NCBI RefSeq assembly: GCF_033344935.1
Contig: NZ_JAWPMM010000001.1
Location: 3,334,001 to 3,398,000, forward strand
Direction of reading: 5' to 3'
From: Reichenbachiella sp.
GTDB lineage: Bacteria > Bacteroidota > Bacteroidia > Cytophagales > Cyclobacteriaceae
Length of the DNA stretch: 64,000 nt
In this document: piece after piece, positions 8,701 to 18,120 of the stretch
Layout: each line of letters starts with the position of its first letter
Position numbering within the stretch: position 1 is the first letter of the stretch
Program-made: the position numbers and the translations under genes
The notes under the pieces: model-generated
Seen by the model: only the letters and a program-made list of their open reading frames with translations
Database searches by the model: none
Told to the model about the DNA's origin: nothing

Positions 8701-8708
8701 TAACTTTG
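8701..8708 (+). promoter_or_regulatory. -7 box TAACTTTG of the Hpt gene
   Basis: An exact TAnnTTTG match 20 bases before the ATG at 8728. The -33 region is not recognisable. Confidence 0.45.
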
Positions 8709-8727
8709 AATTTATGCTTAGAATATT

Positions 8728-9096
8728 ATGGCCTCAGACAAAATCCAACTCCCTTTAGATCTTTCCTACCTATACGAGATCAGCGATCATGACAGAGAAT
8801 TTATTTATGAGATGATCATGACTATCGTTAAGAATACGCCAGATATGCTGAGTGATATTGAGCGTGAAGGAAAAGCAGAAAATTGGGATCAAGTAGGTAG
8901 GCTCATGCACAAACTCAAACCCTCTCTTTTGTTATTGAACATAGACAACTTATCCGCCCATATTCGTGAGCTGGAAGGCAATGCTAAGGCACCTAGAAAT
9001 ATGGAGTTGATACCAAAACAAATCGCAGAGCTACGAGAACTCTGCGATATCATTTTGAAAGAATTAAACGACCTGATTCAGTCAGATCAATTCTAA
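8728..9096 (+). CDS. Histidine phosphotransfer (Hpt) domain protein
   Basis: A 122-residue all-helical protein made of a single Hpt domain. The phosphorylatable histidine is His61 in the motif MHKLKPS, preceded by the acidic helix expected for this fold. Such proteins relay phosphoryl groups from hybrid kinases to response regulators. No kinase or regulator gene adjoins it; the histidine kinase at 21879-23372 carries no receiver domain, so its partners must lie elsewhere. It converges on guaA with three bases between the stops. Confidence 0.88.
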   Translation: MASDKIQLPLDLSYLYEISDHDREFIYEMIMTIVKNTPDMLSDIEREGKAENWDQVGRLMHKLKPSLLLLNIDNLSAHIRELEGNAKAPRNMELIPKQIAELRELCDIILKELNDLIQSDQF

Positions 9097-9099
9097 ATT

Positions 9100-10629
9100 T
9101 TATTCCCATTCGATGGTAGCTGGCGGCTTCGAACTGATGTCGTAAACCACTCGATTTACACCCTTCACTTTGTTGATAATTTGGTTCGAAATGTCAGCTA
9201 AAAAATCGTATGGTAAATGGCACCAATCGGCAGTCATTCCGTCCACACTTGAAACCGCTCGAAGTGCCACCACACGTTCGTAAGTTCGTTCGTCTCCCAT
9301 CACTCCTACTGACTGAATGGGAAGCAGCATAGCACCCGCCTGCCACACGTCATCATAGAGTCCTTTGTCCTTCAGTCCATTGATAAAAATGTGATCAACT
9401 TCCTGCAGAATTTGAACTTTCTCAGCGGTGATATCTCCTAGAATTCTAATACCCAAACCTGGTCCCGGGAATGGGTGACGACCCAATATTTTCTCATCAA
9501 TATCAAGTGACCTTCCGACTCTTCTTACTTCATCTTTGAAGAGCGTATTCAGCGGCTCGACCACCTTCAAATTCATCTTCGCTGGTAGGCCTCCAACGTT
9601 GTGATGAGACTTGATAGTAACGGATGGTCCATTGACAGAAACAGACTCAATGACGTCTGGATAAATAGTACCTTGACCTAACCATTTTACGTTCTTAATT
9701 TTCTTTGCTTCAGCATCAAATACTTCGATAAATACTCGACCGATAGCCTTGCGCTTATCCTCTGGATCTGTTAATCCTTCGAGTGCTTTGTAGAACTCCT
9801 TCGAAGCGTCTACACCCTTTACATTGAGTCCCATTCCTTCGTATGATTTTAGCACATCGCTAAACTCATTTTTACGAAGCAAGCCATTATCAACAAAGAT
9901 GCAATGCAAGTTTTTTCCGATGGCATGATGGATGAGCATCGCAGCCACCGAGGAGTCCACCCCACCCGATAATCCAAGGACTACTTGATCGTCTCCCAAT
10001 TGATCCCTGAGATCCGAAACTGTTGCATCAACAAAAATATCCGGAGTCCAATCCTGGCTACACTTACAGATGTGAACGACAAAGTTTCTCAAGATAATTT
10101 TTCCTTGAGTAGAATGAGTTACCTCTGGGTGAAACTGAATACACCAAACTGGATGAGTCGTACTATGGAAAGCTGCCACCTCCACTTGCGGCGTGCTAGC
10201 AATTATTTCAAAATGATCAGGAATGCTTTTGATGGTGTCGCTATGAGACATCCATACCTGTGAGTCAATATTGACTTCTTTTAGCAATTCGTTGGTAGTA
10301 TCTACTTTTGAAAGATTCGCTCTACCATATTCTCTAATCTTCGATGGAGTAATTTCTCCACCCGATTTATGCGCTACGAGCTGGGCTCCATAACAAACAC
10401 CAAGAATGGGTACTTCGCCAATCAAAGCGCCTAAATTGATGTCTGGATGATCTTCTTGTCTTACAGAGCAAGGACTTCCAGAAAGAATGAGACCCTTAAC
10501 TGAATCGTCTAGTTCGGGTATCTTACTAAAGGGGTGAATTTCACAATAAACATTCAGCTCTCTGACGCGACGTGCGATCAATTGTGTGTATTGAGAACCG
10601 AAATCGAGGATGATAATCTTTTCTGCCAT
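9100..10629 (-). CDS. guaA: GMP synthase, glutamine-hydrolysing
   Basis: GuaA aminates XMP to GMP. From the chosen start the protein is 509 residues. The class I amidotransferase domain has Cys79 in GVCYGAQ and the His167/Glu169 pair in FHPEV; the ATP pyrophosphatase domain starts with SGGVDSS at 221-227; the C-terminal dimerisation domain ends in the usual PPATIEWE. A longer reading from a TTG at 10662 is unlikely, because that TTG is itself the -33 element of a perfect promoter. The -7 box ends only four bases before the ATG, so the mRNA is probably leaderless or nearly so. Confidence 0.97.
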   Translation of the reverse strand: MAEKIIILDFGSQYTQLIARRVRELNVYCEIHPFSKIPELDDSVKGLILSGSPCSVRQEDHPDINLGALIGEVPILGVCYGAQLVAHKSGGEITPSKIREYGRANLSKVDTTNELLKEVNIDSQVWMSHSDTIKSIPDHFEIIASTPQVEVAAFHSTTHPVWCIQFHPEVTHSTQGKIILRNFVVHICKCSQDWTPDIFVDATVSDLRDQLGDDQVVLGLSGGVDSSVAAMLIHHAIGKNLHCIFVDNGLLRKNEFSDVLKSYEGMGLNVKGVDASKEFYKALEGLTDPEDKRKAIGRVFIEVFDAEAKKIKNVKWLGQGTIYPDVIESVSVNGPSVTIKSHHNVGGLPAKMNLKVVEPLNTLFKDEVRRVGRSLDIDEKILGRHPFPGPGLGIRILGDITAEKVQILQEVDHIFINGLKDKGLYDDVWQAGAMLLPIQSVGVMGDERTYERVVALRAVSSVDGMTADWCHLPYDFLADISNQIINKVKGVNRVVYDISSKPPATIEWE

Positions 10630-10632
10630 GCG

Positions 10633-10662
10633 CAAAATTAACACAGCCTTTCTGACCTGCAA
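10633..10662 (-). promoter_or_regulatory. guaA promoter
   Basis: On the minus strand: TTG (10662-10660), exactly 19 bases, TAATTTTG (10640-10633), then CGC and the ATG. It fits the Bacteroidota consensus exactly. Confidence 0.7.
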
Positions 10663-10726
10663 GAGGTCTGATGAATTAAGTTTAGGAATTATTTCAGGCT
10701 TTTGAAAAATGGCATTTCAGCCTTCC

Positions 10727-11407
10727 TCAAAAACGCTGTAGCGCATATTTAAGATAGAGATTGACCGCAGGAATAGATTTATCAAAAGTTCGTCCGTACC
10801 CCGGAATGGTGTAGACATCGAGAGGCTCTTGTTCATCATACTTATCCATAATACGCAATCGCAAATGAAATCCGGCATAAAGTCCCTTCCATAGCTTTGC
10901 CTCGGAGCTCATCACGACCTCAAACCATTGGGCAGATAGGCCGTCTCGAACGAATGGCTCAAACAAATCATCATACAAGCCAGAGGCACTAGCAATATCC
11001 AGTGCACCCTTATCCTTAAAACTAGATTTTGCATATCGAGCAGAAAAGTACAGGTTGTTCTTAGCTGTAAAATCAATTTTATACCCGAGACCAACTCTAA
11101 AATAATTTCCTTCAGATGTGTAATCTGTGTTTTGATAGGCCCCATGGGGAGTCAAAGTAGAGAAACCATACTCTCCTATCAATACCAAACGGTCTTTGAA
11201 CTCAACCTGGCCTCCAAATTCATACTTTGATTCTGTATTCAAGAACTGAGCAGCCAATTTCCCATAATCTACGGATACGGCAATTGAGGATAAAAATGGT
11301 ATCGACAATTCTTCATCCACATCTTCTGCAACTTGTAGTGAATCCTGCCCCATGCTTTGAAAAGAGACAAATACCATTAAAAACAATAAGTATCTAAAAT
11401 TCGACAT
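10727..11407 (-). CDS. Exported outer-membrane-type protein, DUF6048-like
   Basis: After a 20-residue signal peptide ending FQSMGQ the 226-residue protein is rich in alternating hydrophobic strands with many Tyr, Phe and Gly and ends in LYLKYALQRF, as expected of a small outer-membrane beta-barrel. By shape and by its pairing with the gene before it I place it near DUF6048. The start is the ATG at 11407 rather than the one at 11437, because it begins the signal peptide directly. That ATG lies 14 bases inside the preceding gene, so the two are likely co-translated. Function is not known. Confidence 0.65.
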   Translation of the reverse strand: MSNFRYLLFLMVFVSFQSMGQDSLQVAEDVDEELSIPFLSSIAVSVDYGKLAAQFLNTESKYEFGGQVEFKDRLVLIGEYGFSTLTPHGAYQNTDYTSEGNYFRVGLGYKIDFTAKNNLYFSARYAKSSFKDKGALDIASASGLYDDLFEPFVRDGLSAQWFEVVMSSEAKLWKGLYAGFHLRLRIMDKYDEQEPLDVYTIPGYGRTFDKSIPAVNLYLKYALQRF

Positions 11408-12131
11408 AGATAGTTGTTTTTGAGGCTTCGCAGCCATTGCATGACAAATATGGGTTCTTAAAATCAGTGCTTATAATATTGAAATCTGATGTTCCTATAA
11501 CTACTTTATTTTTTTCATCAGCAGCGGTTGTTCTACTGTAACTAACCACCAAATTATAAACACTATCGGCTATGGTAATATCTACATCAATATCATCAGC
11601 TTGCATGTCCAAAGGCAATTTCCATATCGTGCTACTATCTTCATAGGAGATACTTTGCCCATTTTTATTGTTTTCAATCGTGATAATTTTCACAGAGCCA
11701 GAATTGATTGTAGTTGCTGTTGATAGCCAACCTTTATATGAAGCATTCACAACAGAATCTTCATCTTCTATGATATTGAGACTAGCATTTAGCTTTAAGA
11801 TATTTTCTGCGACGATGGTACTGTCCTGCTTCAAATCGCCACCATTGGCAATAGAATCGGTGAGAGTAATCAAACTATCTACCAGCAAGTCTGCACTATC
11901 TTCAAGAGCTAAAATTATAGAATCATAGACTTCCAACTCAATAGTCAAGGAATCGGTAATAAGATTCACGGCATCAAGGCTATCCTTATTCAAAAAAAAT
12001 ATACTCACTGAAGGATCATTGACCGTAGGATCAATATCTTCTTCGCAAGCCCAAATAGCAGCAAAGACTCCCATATAGAGAATCAAGATTCTCAACGCCT
12101 TGCCATACTTAGAAAAATTCTTGTTTGCCAT
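11394..12131 (-). CDS. Predicted envelope lipoprotein, DUF6452-like
   Basis: A 245-residue protein with an N-terminal hydrophobic segment ending AIWAC, read as a lipobox. The middle region, about residues 45-110, repeats LxxDS and LxDSI units and looks helical or coiled; the last 100 residues are beta-rich and contain a CNGC pair before TTIYVEF. Its position directly before a DUF6048-like barrel and its overall plan resemble the DUF6452-DUF6048 pair of Bacteroidota. This is a weak family call from memory of gene order, and no function is claimed. A minus-strand -7 box TAGATTTG sits at 12136-12143, only five bases before the ATG. Confidence 0.55.
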   Translation of the reverse strand: MANKNFSKYGKALRILILYMGVFAAIWACEEDIDPTVNDPSVSIFFLNKDSLDAVNLITDSLTIELEVYDSIILALEDSADLLVDSLITLTDSIANGGDLKQDSTIVAENILKLNASLNIIEDEDSVVNASYKGWLSTATTINSGSVKIITIENNKNGQSISYEDSSTIWKLPLDMQADDIDVDITIADSVYNLVVSYSRTTAADEKNKVVIGTSDFNIISTDFKNPYLSCNGCEASKTTIYVEF

Positions 12132-12254
12132 TACGCAAATCTAAACGATCACAGATATTTTAAATGCATTAAATTTCAGTTCTTATTATCAACATACCAA
12201 CCAATGTTCACCTCTTGTACACCTAACTCTCTTCAATCCAATTAGCACTGTTGA

Positions 12255-12262
12255 TAAATTTG
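12255..12262 (+). promoter_or_regulatory. -7 box TAAATTTG of the TPR lipoprotein gene
   Basis: Exact TAnnTTTG match 21 bases before the ATG at 12284. It covers the region of an alternative TTG start at 12251, which argues against that start. Confidence 0.45.
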
Positions 12263-12283
12263 CTAAAAACAAACCGAAAAATC

Positions 12284-14035
12284 ATGTTTAGACTAAAACC
12301 GCTTAAACTAAGTATAATTCTTACCCTGACTCTTTTTGCCTGCAGTCAATTAAAAAAAGCTCCCAATCTTCAAGCTCCGCTATTTGACCAACTTGGTGAC
12401 AACCACTTTGCAATCACCACTTCCAACGAATGGAGCCAGAAATTCTTCGATCAAGGATTGACCTTGACCTATGGACTCAATCATACCGAAGCCATGCGTT
12501 CCTTTAAAGAGGCTGCTAGACTAGACGAAGAATGCGCCATGTGTTATTGGGGAATGGCCTACGTACTTGGACCGAATATCAATGCAGCCATGGATTCCTC
12601 CTTGGTTGTAGAAGCGAATGGATACATCGCTCAGGCAAAACAATATCTAGACAAGGTAACTCCGCTAGAACAGCAAATGATAGAAGCAATAGACCTCAGA
12701 TATCCTAAAGGCGAAAAACAAACCCTTGCTACATGTTACGAGTCCTTTGCCGATGCCATGCGAACAGCGCATATCAATTTCAAAGAAAATAATGATGTGG
12801 CTACTTTATGTGCAGAAGCCCTTATGGATTTACATCCCTGGGATTATTGGGACACTGAAACAGGTGACCCTCAACCATGGACCAGAGAAATATTGAATAT
12901 TTTAGAAAATACGCTTGTTGCTAACCCTAAACACCCAGGAGCTAATCATTATTACATCCACGCTACAGAAGCTTCCAGAAATCCAGGTCGAGCCATTGAA
13001 GCAGCTAATACTTTAATTGATCTAGTACCGGCAGCTGGCCATTTAGTTCATATGCCAGCTCATATTTATATCAGAACCGGAGACTATCATAAAGGAAGTA
13101 TAGCTGGCGAATTATCAGTAGTTGCAGACAGTCTATATATTACCAATTGTAAAGCTCAGGGCGTATACCCGTTATCCTACTACCCGCACAACTATCACTT
13201 TCTAGCAGCTACAGCTACCTTAGAAGGCAGAGGCAATCTCGCTATCCAGTCGGCTTTTAAAGTGGCTCAAAATGCGGATGCCCAACTCATGTATCAGTCA
13301 GAATGGGCTACGTTGCAGCATTATTACATCATTCCTTATTACATACTAGTCAAATTCGGTCAGTGGGATAAAGTCCTAGAGCTGCCCAAACCAGATCTAC
13401 TTTATCCAGAAGCCATTTGGCATTATGCTCGTGGAATGGCCTTTCTTGGTACCAACCAAATCGAACAGGCTCAGAATGAATTGGTGTCGCTACAAAAAAT
13501 CAATGACAAAGAGGAGCTTCAGCAAATCTCCATATGGGAATTGAATACGGTCGATCATTTGGTACGTATTGCTACGCTCATTTTGGAAGCTGAATTAGAG
13601 AATAATCAAGGCAATGTTGAATTAGCCATATCCAAGCTTATTGAAGCTGTGGCTGTTGAAGATCAACTAAACTACAATGAGCCTCCAGATTGGTTTTTCT
13701 CGGTGAGACATATTTTGGGAGCTATCTATTTAGAAAATAACGCTTATGAACTGGCTGAAAAAACCTATTTGGAAGATTTAGCCATATACCCTAAAAATGG
13801 CTGGGCACTCAAAGGATTGCAGATGAGTCTGGAAGCACAAGACAGAACAAATGAGGCCCAAAAGGTATCAGAAGAGCTCTCAGAAGCCTGGCAGCATGCG
13901 GATTTTGAATTATCTTCATCAAGGATTCTGAATACATCAATCCCTGTATTTAATGACCTAGATGTCAAAACACTATCTGCGCGACTCACCAATATTCCAG
14001 AACTACCTATCTGCGGGGTAAAGAAAAAGTCTTAA
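12284..14035 (+). CDS. TPR-repeat lipoprotein
   Basis: A 583-residue lipoprotein with the signal LTLTLFACSQ; the cysteine would be lipidated. Tetratricopeptide-like helical pairs are spread along the protein: near the N-terminus around NHTEAMRSFKEAARLD, in the middle around NPGRAIEAANTL, and near the C-terminus around NAYELAEKTYLEDLAIYP. Such proteins hold partner proteins together; no enzyme motif is seen. The start at 12284 is preferred because the signal peptide begins there and a -7 box lies just upstream. It is a single gene, followed by a perfect 10-base hairpin. Confidence 0.85.
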   Translation: MFRLKPLKLSIILTLTLFACSQLKKAPNLQAPLFDQLGDNHFAITTSNEWSQKFFDQGLTLTYGLNHTEAMRSFKEAARLDEECAMCYWGMAYVLGPNINAAMDSSLVVEANGYIAQAKQYLDKVTPLEQQMIEAIDLRYPKGEKQTLATCYESFADAMRTAHINFKENNDVATLCAEALMDLHPWDYWDTETGDPQPWTREILNILENTLVANPKHPGANHYYIHATEASRNPGRAIEAANTLIDLVPAAGHLVHMPAHIYIRTGDYHKGSIAGELSVVADSLYITNCKAQGVYPLSYYPHNYHFLAATATLEGRGNLAIQSAFKVAQNADAQLMYQSEWATLQHYYIIPYYILVKFGQWDKVLELPKPDLLYPEAIWHYARGMAFLGTNQIEQAQNELVSLQKINDKEELQQISIWELNTVDHLVRIATLILEAELENNQGNVELAISKLIEAVAVEDQLNYNEPPDWFFSVRHILGAIYLENNAYELAEKTYLEDLAIYPKNGWALKGLQMSLEAQDRTNEAQKVSEELSEAWQHADFELSSSRILNTSIPVFNDLDVKTLSARLTNIPELPICGVKKKS

Positions 14036-14053
14036 ATATTGCATGGAATTATG

Positions 14054-14086
14054 CACGCTCAAACTTTAGAAATCCTTTTGAGCGTG
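14054..14086. terminator. Hairpin between the TPR and OmpA-type genes
   Basis: CACGCTCAAA (14054-14063) pairs perfectly with TTTGAGCGTG (14077-14086) around a 13-base loop. No T tract follows, so it may be a weak terminator, an mRNA-stabilising hairpin, or a protein-binding site before the gene at 14098. Confidence 0.45.
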
Positions 14087-14097
14087 TATATTGCATT

Positions 14098-15276
14098 ATG
14101 GTCAAAAATGGATTTTTGGTGGGGGTATGTTGGCTAATTATGCTAACAGCTGGACAGGCTCAAAACATGGTACTCAACCCAAGTTTCGAGGAGAACTGGG
14201 ACTGTCCATTTACCATGAATCAACTCAAGTTCACCAAATCATGGTTTCCATTTGGAACCGCTGACCCCTCTCCTGATTTCTTTCATTCTTGCAATACCAA
14301 AAATATCATGGGTGTTCCAAAAAGTGTGTTTGGCGAACAAGAAGCGCATAGTGGAGAGGCTTATATCGGAGTCATTTCTTATTTAACTTCCAAAAGTGGG
14401 CGTGGCTGGCGTGTTCCGGAAAATCACCGTGAATATGCCATGGTACAACTCACCAAACCGCTTGTAGCAGGTAATCAATATTATGCAGAAATGTGGGTAA
14501 ACCTTGCAGACAACTGTGAATTTGCTATCAATGATTTTGGCATGTACTTCACTAGAGATATGCCGAGTTTCGATTGGCAAATCATGAATTTCAACCACTA
14601 CAAGCCTCAAGTATCAAATCCCAAAGATCGGATGTTAGACGATAATGAAAACTGGATTAAAATATCAGGAACATTCACAGCCAAGGGAGATGAACTGGCC
14701 CTTACGATCGGAACCTTCGCTCCTGATTCAGCCTTAAAAACGAAGAAAACCAAGCGCCAATTTTCTCATATCAGAGACAAAAGAACTCCTAAGCATCTAC
14801 AGCCTCAAATTTCCTACTATTTGATTGATGATGTGCTTGTTCGTCCTGTAGACCCTAATGAGTCAATTTATCCTGACCCAGAAATTGCGAAAGTAGAACC
14901 AGAAGATGAATACTTTGGACCAGCGGAAGTCGGTAAAAAGTTTACTTTACAAAACATCTATTTCGAATTCGACAAGGCTCAATTACTCAGGACATCCTAT
15001 TTGGAGCTCAACAAGCTGTTAGCCTATTTAGAAAAGTATCCAAGGGTTAAAATCGAAATCGAAGGACATACCGACAATGTAGGTTCCAGGGAATACAATC
15101 AAAAACTGTCTGAAGCTCGAGCCAAGGCCGTAGTAGATTACTTAGTCGCCAAAGGCCTGAATGAGTTTAGATTAGAATTCAAGGGATATGGCAGTAGTCA
15201 ACCCATCGTACCCAATGACACCCCACAAAATCAAGCGCTTAACAGACGTGTGGAGTTTGTGATTCTTGAAAACTAA
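14098..15276 (+). CDS. OmpA-family peptidoglycan-anchoring protein
   Basis: A 392-residue secreted protein with a signal peptide ending AGQAQ. Residues 25-250 form a domain that opens NPSFEENWDCP, a lectin-like beta-sandwich plan often seen in Bacteroidota surface proteins. The last 110 residues are an OmpA C-terminal domain: it starts at YFEFDKAQL, carries the peptidoglycan-binding EGHTDNVGS and the LSEARAKAV helix, and ends NRRVEFVI. It should tether the outer membrane to the cell wall. Its 3' end overlaps the convergent oxidoreductase gene by four bases. Confidence 0.9.
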   Translation: MVKNGFLVGVCWLIMLTAGQAQNMVLNPSFEENWDCPFTMNQLKFTKSWFPFGTADPSPDFFHSCNTKNIMGVPKSVFGEQEAHSGEAYIGVISYLTSKSGRGWRVPENHREYAMVQLTKPLVAGNQYYAEMWVNLADNCEFAINDFGMYFTRDMPSFDWQIMNFNHYKPQVSNPKDRMLDDNENWIKISGTFTAKGDELALTIGTFAPDSALKTKKTKRQFSHIRDKRTPKHLQPQISYYLIDDVLVRPVDPNESIYPDPEIAKVEPEDEYFGPAEVGKKFTLQNIYFEFDKAQLLRTSYLELNKLLAYLEKYPRVKIEIEGHTDNVGSREYNQKLSEARAKAVVDYLVAKGLNEFRLEFKGYGSSQPIVPNDTPQNQALNRRVEFVILEN

Positions 15277-16271
15277 AAGCTAACGACCAGCTTCCCCATC
15301 TGATCCCCTGCATGCATTTCGTCAAAGGCCGAAACAATTTGATCGAAGTCTCTAGTGGATGAAAGAATAGGTTTTATGTTGTTTGCAGAGACGAAATCGA
15401 CCATTTCGTTAAATTCTTTATCAGAGCCCATAGTACTACCATGAATGCTCGCCTGACTCCAAAATAATCGAAACATATCTAAATTCTTCGGCGCGCCAGT
15501 AGTAGAACCGTAGTGTACCAGCTTCCCTCCCGGTTTAACCAATCTCAAATAGTCATTCATACTACTACCACCTGCACTATCAATGATGACATCAAAACCT
15601 CCAGTGGATTTCAAAGCATTCTTCGCCCAATCCTCTTCTTTGTATATAAACCCTCCAGCAGCTCCCCGTGCTATCAATTGATCTAACTTTTCTTGACTTC
15701 CTGAAGTCACAAATACTTCTGCTCCCGCGGCTAAGGCAAATTGAAATGCAAACTGAGCCACTCCTCCGCCTATTCCTGTAACCAAAACTTTTTGACCTTT
15801 ACAAATTTGACCTTTTGTGAAAGTAGCTCGATAGGCCGTCACCCCCCCTAATGGCAAGGCTGCAGCTTCTGAGAAATCTAAATGAGAAGGTTTATTACAC
15901 AAACGATCGGCATTTACAACTACATATTCTGCAAACGTACCGTTCGTTGGCATGCCTAGGATATGGTAATCTATCGATTGCGCAGCCTCATTGTCTCCCC
16001 AATTGATATTCGGATTGATGATGACTTCCTTGTTGAGCCAAATTGGATCTACACCCTCTCCTATTTCTGTGACGATACCCGCGCCATCAGAGCCTAATAC
16101 GGTATTATATTTTAAACCAGGATACATCCCAATTCTACACCATTGGTCTCGATGATTTAGAGCTGCAGCTTTTATTTGAATAAGCACTTCTCCTTCCTTA
16201 GGAGTCGGTTTATCAATATCTCGAATAGCAATTTTATCTTGACTTTCGTCAACTAGTAATAGGGCTTTCAT
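15273..16271 (-). CDS. MDR-family (zinc-type alcohol dehydrogenase / quinone reductase-like) oxidoreductase
   Basis: A 332-residue medium-chain dehydrogenase/reductase. The GroES-like catalytic domain comes first (LNHRDQWCRIG, LGSDGAGIV), followed by a Rossmann domain with the nucleotide-binding turn VTGIGGGVAQFAFQFA near residue 150. The structural-zinc cysteines of classical alcohol dehydrogenases are missing, which favours the quinone oxidoreductase or enoyl-reductase branch using NADPH. The substrate cannot be told. The gene shares no operon; dnaB lies 23 bases upstream on the same strand and may read through. Confidence 0.85.
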   Translation of the reverse strand: MKALLLVDESQDKIAIRDIDKPTPKEGEVLIQIKAAALNHRDQWCRIGMYPGLKYNTVLGSDGAGIVTEIGEGVDPIWLNKEVIINPNINWGDNEAAQSIDYHILGMPTNGTFAEYVVVNADRLCNKPSHLDFSEAAALPLGGVTAYRATFTKGQICKGQKVLVTGIGGGVAQFAFQFALAAGAEVFVTSGSQEKLDQLIARGAAGGFIYKEEDWAKNALKSTGGFDVIIDSAGGSSMNDYLRLVKPGGKLVHYGSTTGAPKNLDMFRLFWSQASIHGSTMGSDKEFNEMVDFVSANNIKPILSSTRDFDQIVSAFDEMHAGDQMGKLVVSF

Positions 16272-16294
16272 GTTGTTCTGGGTTCTAAGTTAAA

Positions 16295-17872
16295 TTAGAA
16301 AGGTGCTTCTCCTGAAGAACCAGCACCTTCGCCTTCATTGGCTTTAGACGGAAATGTCATAGTGTTTGGTGAGCTATCAAATTCTGCCGGGATACCAGCA
16401 GATGGAAATCCTCCTCCACTATAGTCTCCACCCATAATCGATCCATCCAAATCAGCAAACTTGGTAAATCTACCGATAAACTTAAGTTTCACATTTTCCA
16501 AAGAACCGTTTCTGTGCTTAGCAATAATCACCTCACCGGTACCTGCCGTAGGCAAACCGTCTTCGTCTTCTGTAATATCATAGTATTCTGGACGATAAAG
16601 AAACATAACCATATCTGCATCCTGCTCGATAGATCCGGACTCCCTCAAATCTGAAAGTTGAGGTCGTTTGTCTCCACCTCTGGTTTCCACCGCTCTACTC
16701 AACTGAGACAGTGCAATCACCGGTACATTCAATTCTTTGGCAATTCCTTTTAGTGCCCTAGATATCGAAGCAATCTCTTGTTCCCTGTTACCAGCTCCAC
16801 CGCCAGATTTTGAAGAATCACCAGACATGAGCTGCAAATAATCAATGATGATCATTTTGATATCGTGTTGCGCTTTTAGTCTCCTACATTTAGCTCTCAA
16901 TTCAAGAATACTCAAACCAGGAGTATCATCGATAAATATTGGTGCTTCGGTTAATCGAGCCGTTTTATGAACTAGCTGTTCCCACTCGTGGTCTGCCAGA
17001 TTTCCCTTTTTAATCTTATCACTTTCCAATTCCGCTTCAGCAGATATCAATCTGTTTACTAACTGAATAGAGGACATCTCTAGAGAAAAGATAGCAACAG
17101 CTTCACCAAATTCTACTGCAGCATTTCTCATGGCCGAGACCACAAAGGCGGTCTTTCCCATCGCAGGACGTGCTGCGATAATAACCAAATCCGATGCCTG
17201 CCAACCGGCAGTCACTCGATCTAACTCTGTGAATCCACTTGGCACCCCTGTCAGACCATCTTTGTGCTCCTTTCGAGCTTCAATCTCCATGATCGCCTCA
17301 TGCATCAATTGCTGCATGCCGGCATAGTTCTTTTTGATATTCGATTCTGAAATTTCGAATAGTGCTTGCTCCGTCCTGTCAAGTAGTTCAAAAACATCCT
17401 CAGTATCTTCAAAAGCATCTTCCTGAATCTTGGCAGAAATTCGAATCAAATCTCTTTTAATAGCCTGCTCAGTAATAATACGAGCATGATATTCAATATT
17501 GGCTGCTGAGTTTACTCTGGTAGTCAGATTGGCTATATGGTAAGCGCCGCCAGCGATTTCTAAGGTTCCATTCTTTCTCAGTTGAGCCGTTACGGTCATG
17601 ATATCTACAGGTTCAGACTTGTTGAAAAGCTGAACTATAGCTTCGTAGATTTTAGCATGACGATCGTCGTAAAAGCTCTGTGGCTTCAGAATATCAATGA
17701 CCGTGGTCAATGCATCCTTTTCCAGCATCAATGCGCCCAGAACAGTCTCTTCTATATCAACGGCCTGTGGCTGCATTTTACCTAATGGTACTAATGCGGT
17801 TTTGGAAGGGTTCTTCCTGTTACCTGTTCTGTTTTTGATATTTCCTTGATCTGGAGAATCTATATTGGCCAT
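16295..17872 (-). CDS. dnaB: Replicative DNA helicase DnaB
   Basis: The hexameric helicase that unwinds DNA at the replication fork. In its 525 residues the N-terminal helical DnaB domain (VLGALMLEKDAL onward) is followed by the RecA-like motor with the Walker A motif RPAMGKTA and the Walker B region IIIDYLQLM. The C-terminus is a Gly/Ser-rich tail, as in other Bacteroidota. There is no intein. A minus-strand -7 box TAAGTTTG is at 17921-17928, giving a leader of about 40 bases. Confidence 0.96.
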   Translation of the reverse strand: MANIDSPDQGNIKNRTGNRKNPSKTALVPLGKMQPQAVDIEETVLGALMLEKDALTTVIDILKPQSFYDDRHAKIYEAIVQLFNKSEPVDIMTVTAQLRKNGTLEIAGGAYHIANLTTRVNSAANIEYHARIITEQAIKRDLIRISAKIQEDAFEDTEDVFELLDRTEQALFEISESNIKKNYAGMQQLMHEAIMEIEARKEHKDGLTGVPSGFTELDRVTAGWQASDLVIIAARPAMGKTAFVVSAMRNAAVEFGEAVAIFSLEMSSIQLVNRLISAEAELESDKIKKGNLADHEWEQLVHKTARLTEAPIFIDDTPGLSILELRAKCRRLKAQHDIKMIIIDYLQLMSGDSSKSGGGAGNREQEIASISRALKGIAKELNVPVIALSQLSRAVETRGGDKRPQLSDLRESGSIEQDADMVMFLYRPEYYDITEDEDGLPTAGTGEVIIAKHRNGSLENVKLKFIGRFTKFADLDGSIMGGDYSGGGFPSAGIPAEFDSSPNTMTFPSKANEGEGAGSSGEAPF

Positions 17873-18120
17873 AATTTTATAAAGAGAAACCTAGAATTAC
17901 ATCTATTTCAAATTCGAAAACAAACTTATGAAAATGGGCGGTGTATTCTTTCTAAAATTTACATGGCTTATAGACAACATTTCCACAATGAAATGAATGT
18001 ATAAGAGTCATTACATTATTAAACGTTTACTTATCAGAATATTGTTGTTCAAATTTTAAGCTTGGGTTTAATTTGCACACCTTACTAATTGTCTTATTTT
18101 TGAAAAAATTCGAATCCCGC

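Noticed and set aside
16295-17872. Possible intein in dnaB
   Set aside because: The Walker A and later helicase motifs run on without an insertion and the length is normal for the family.
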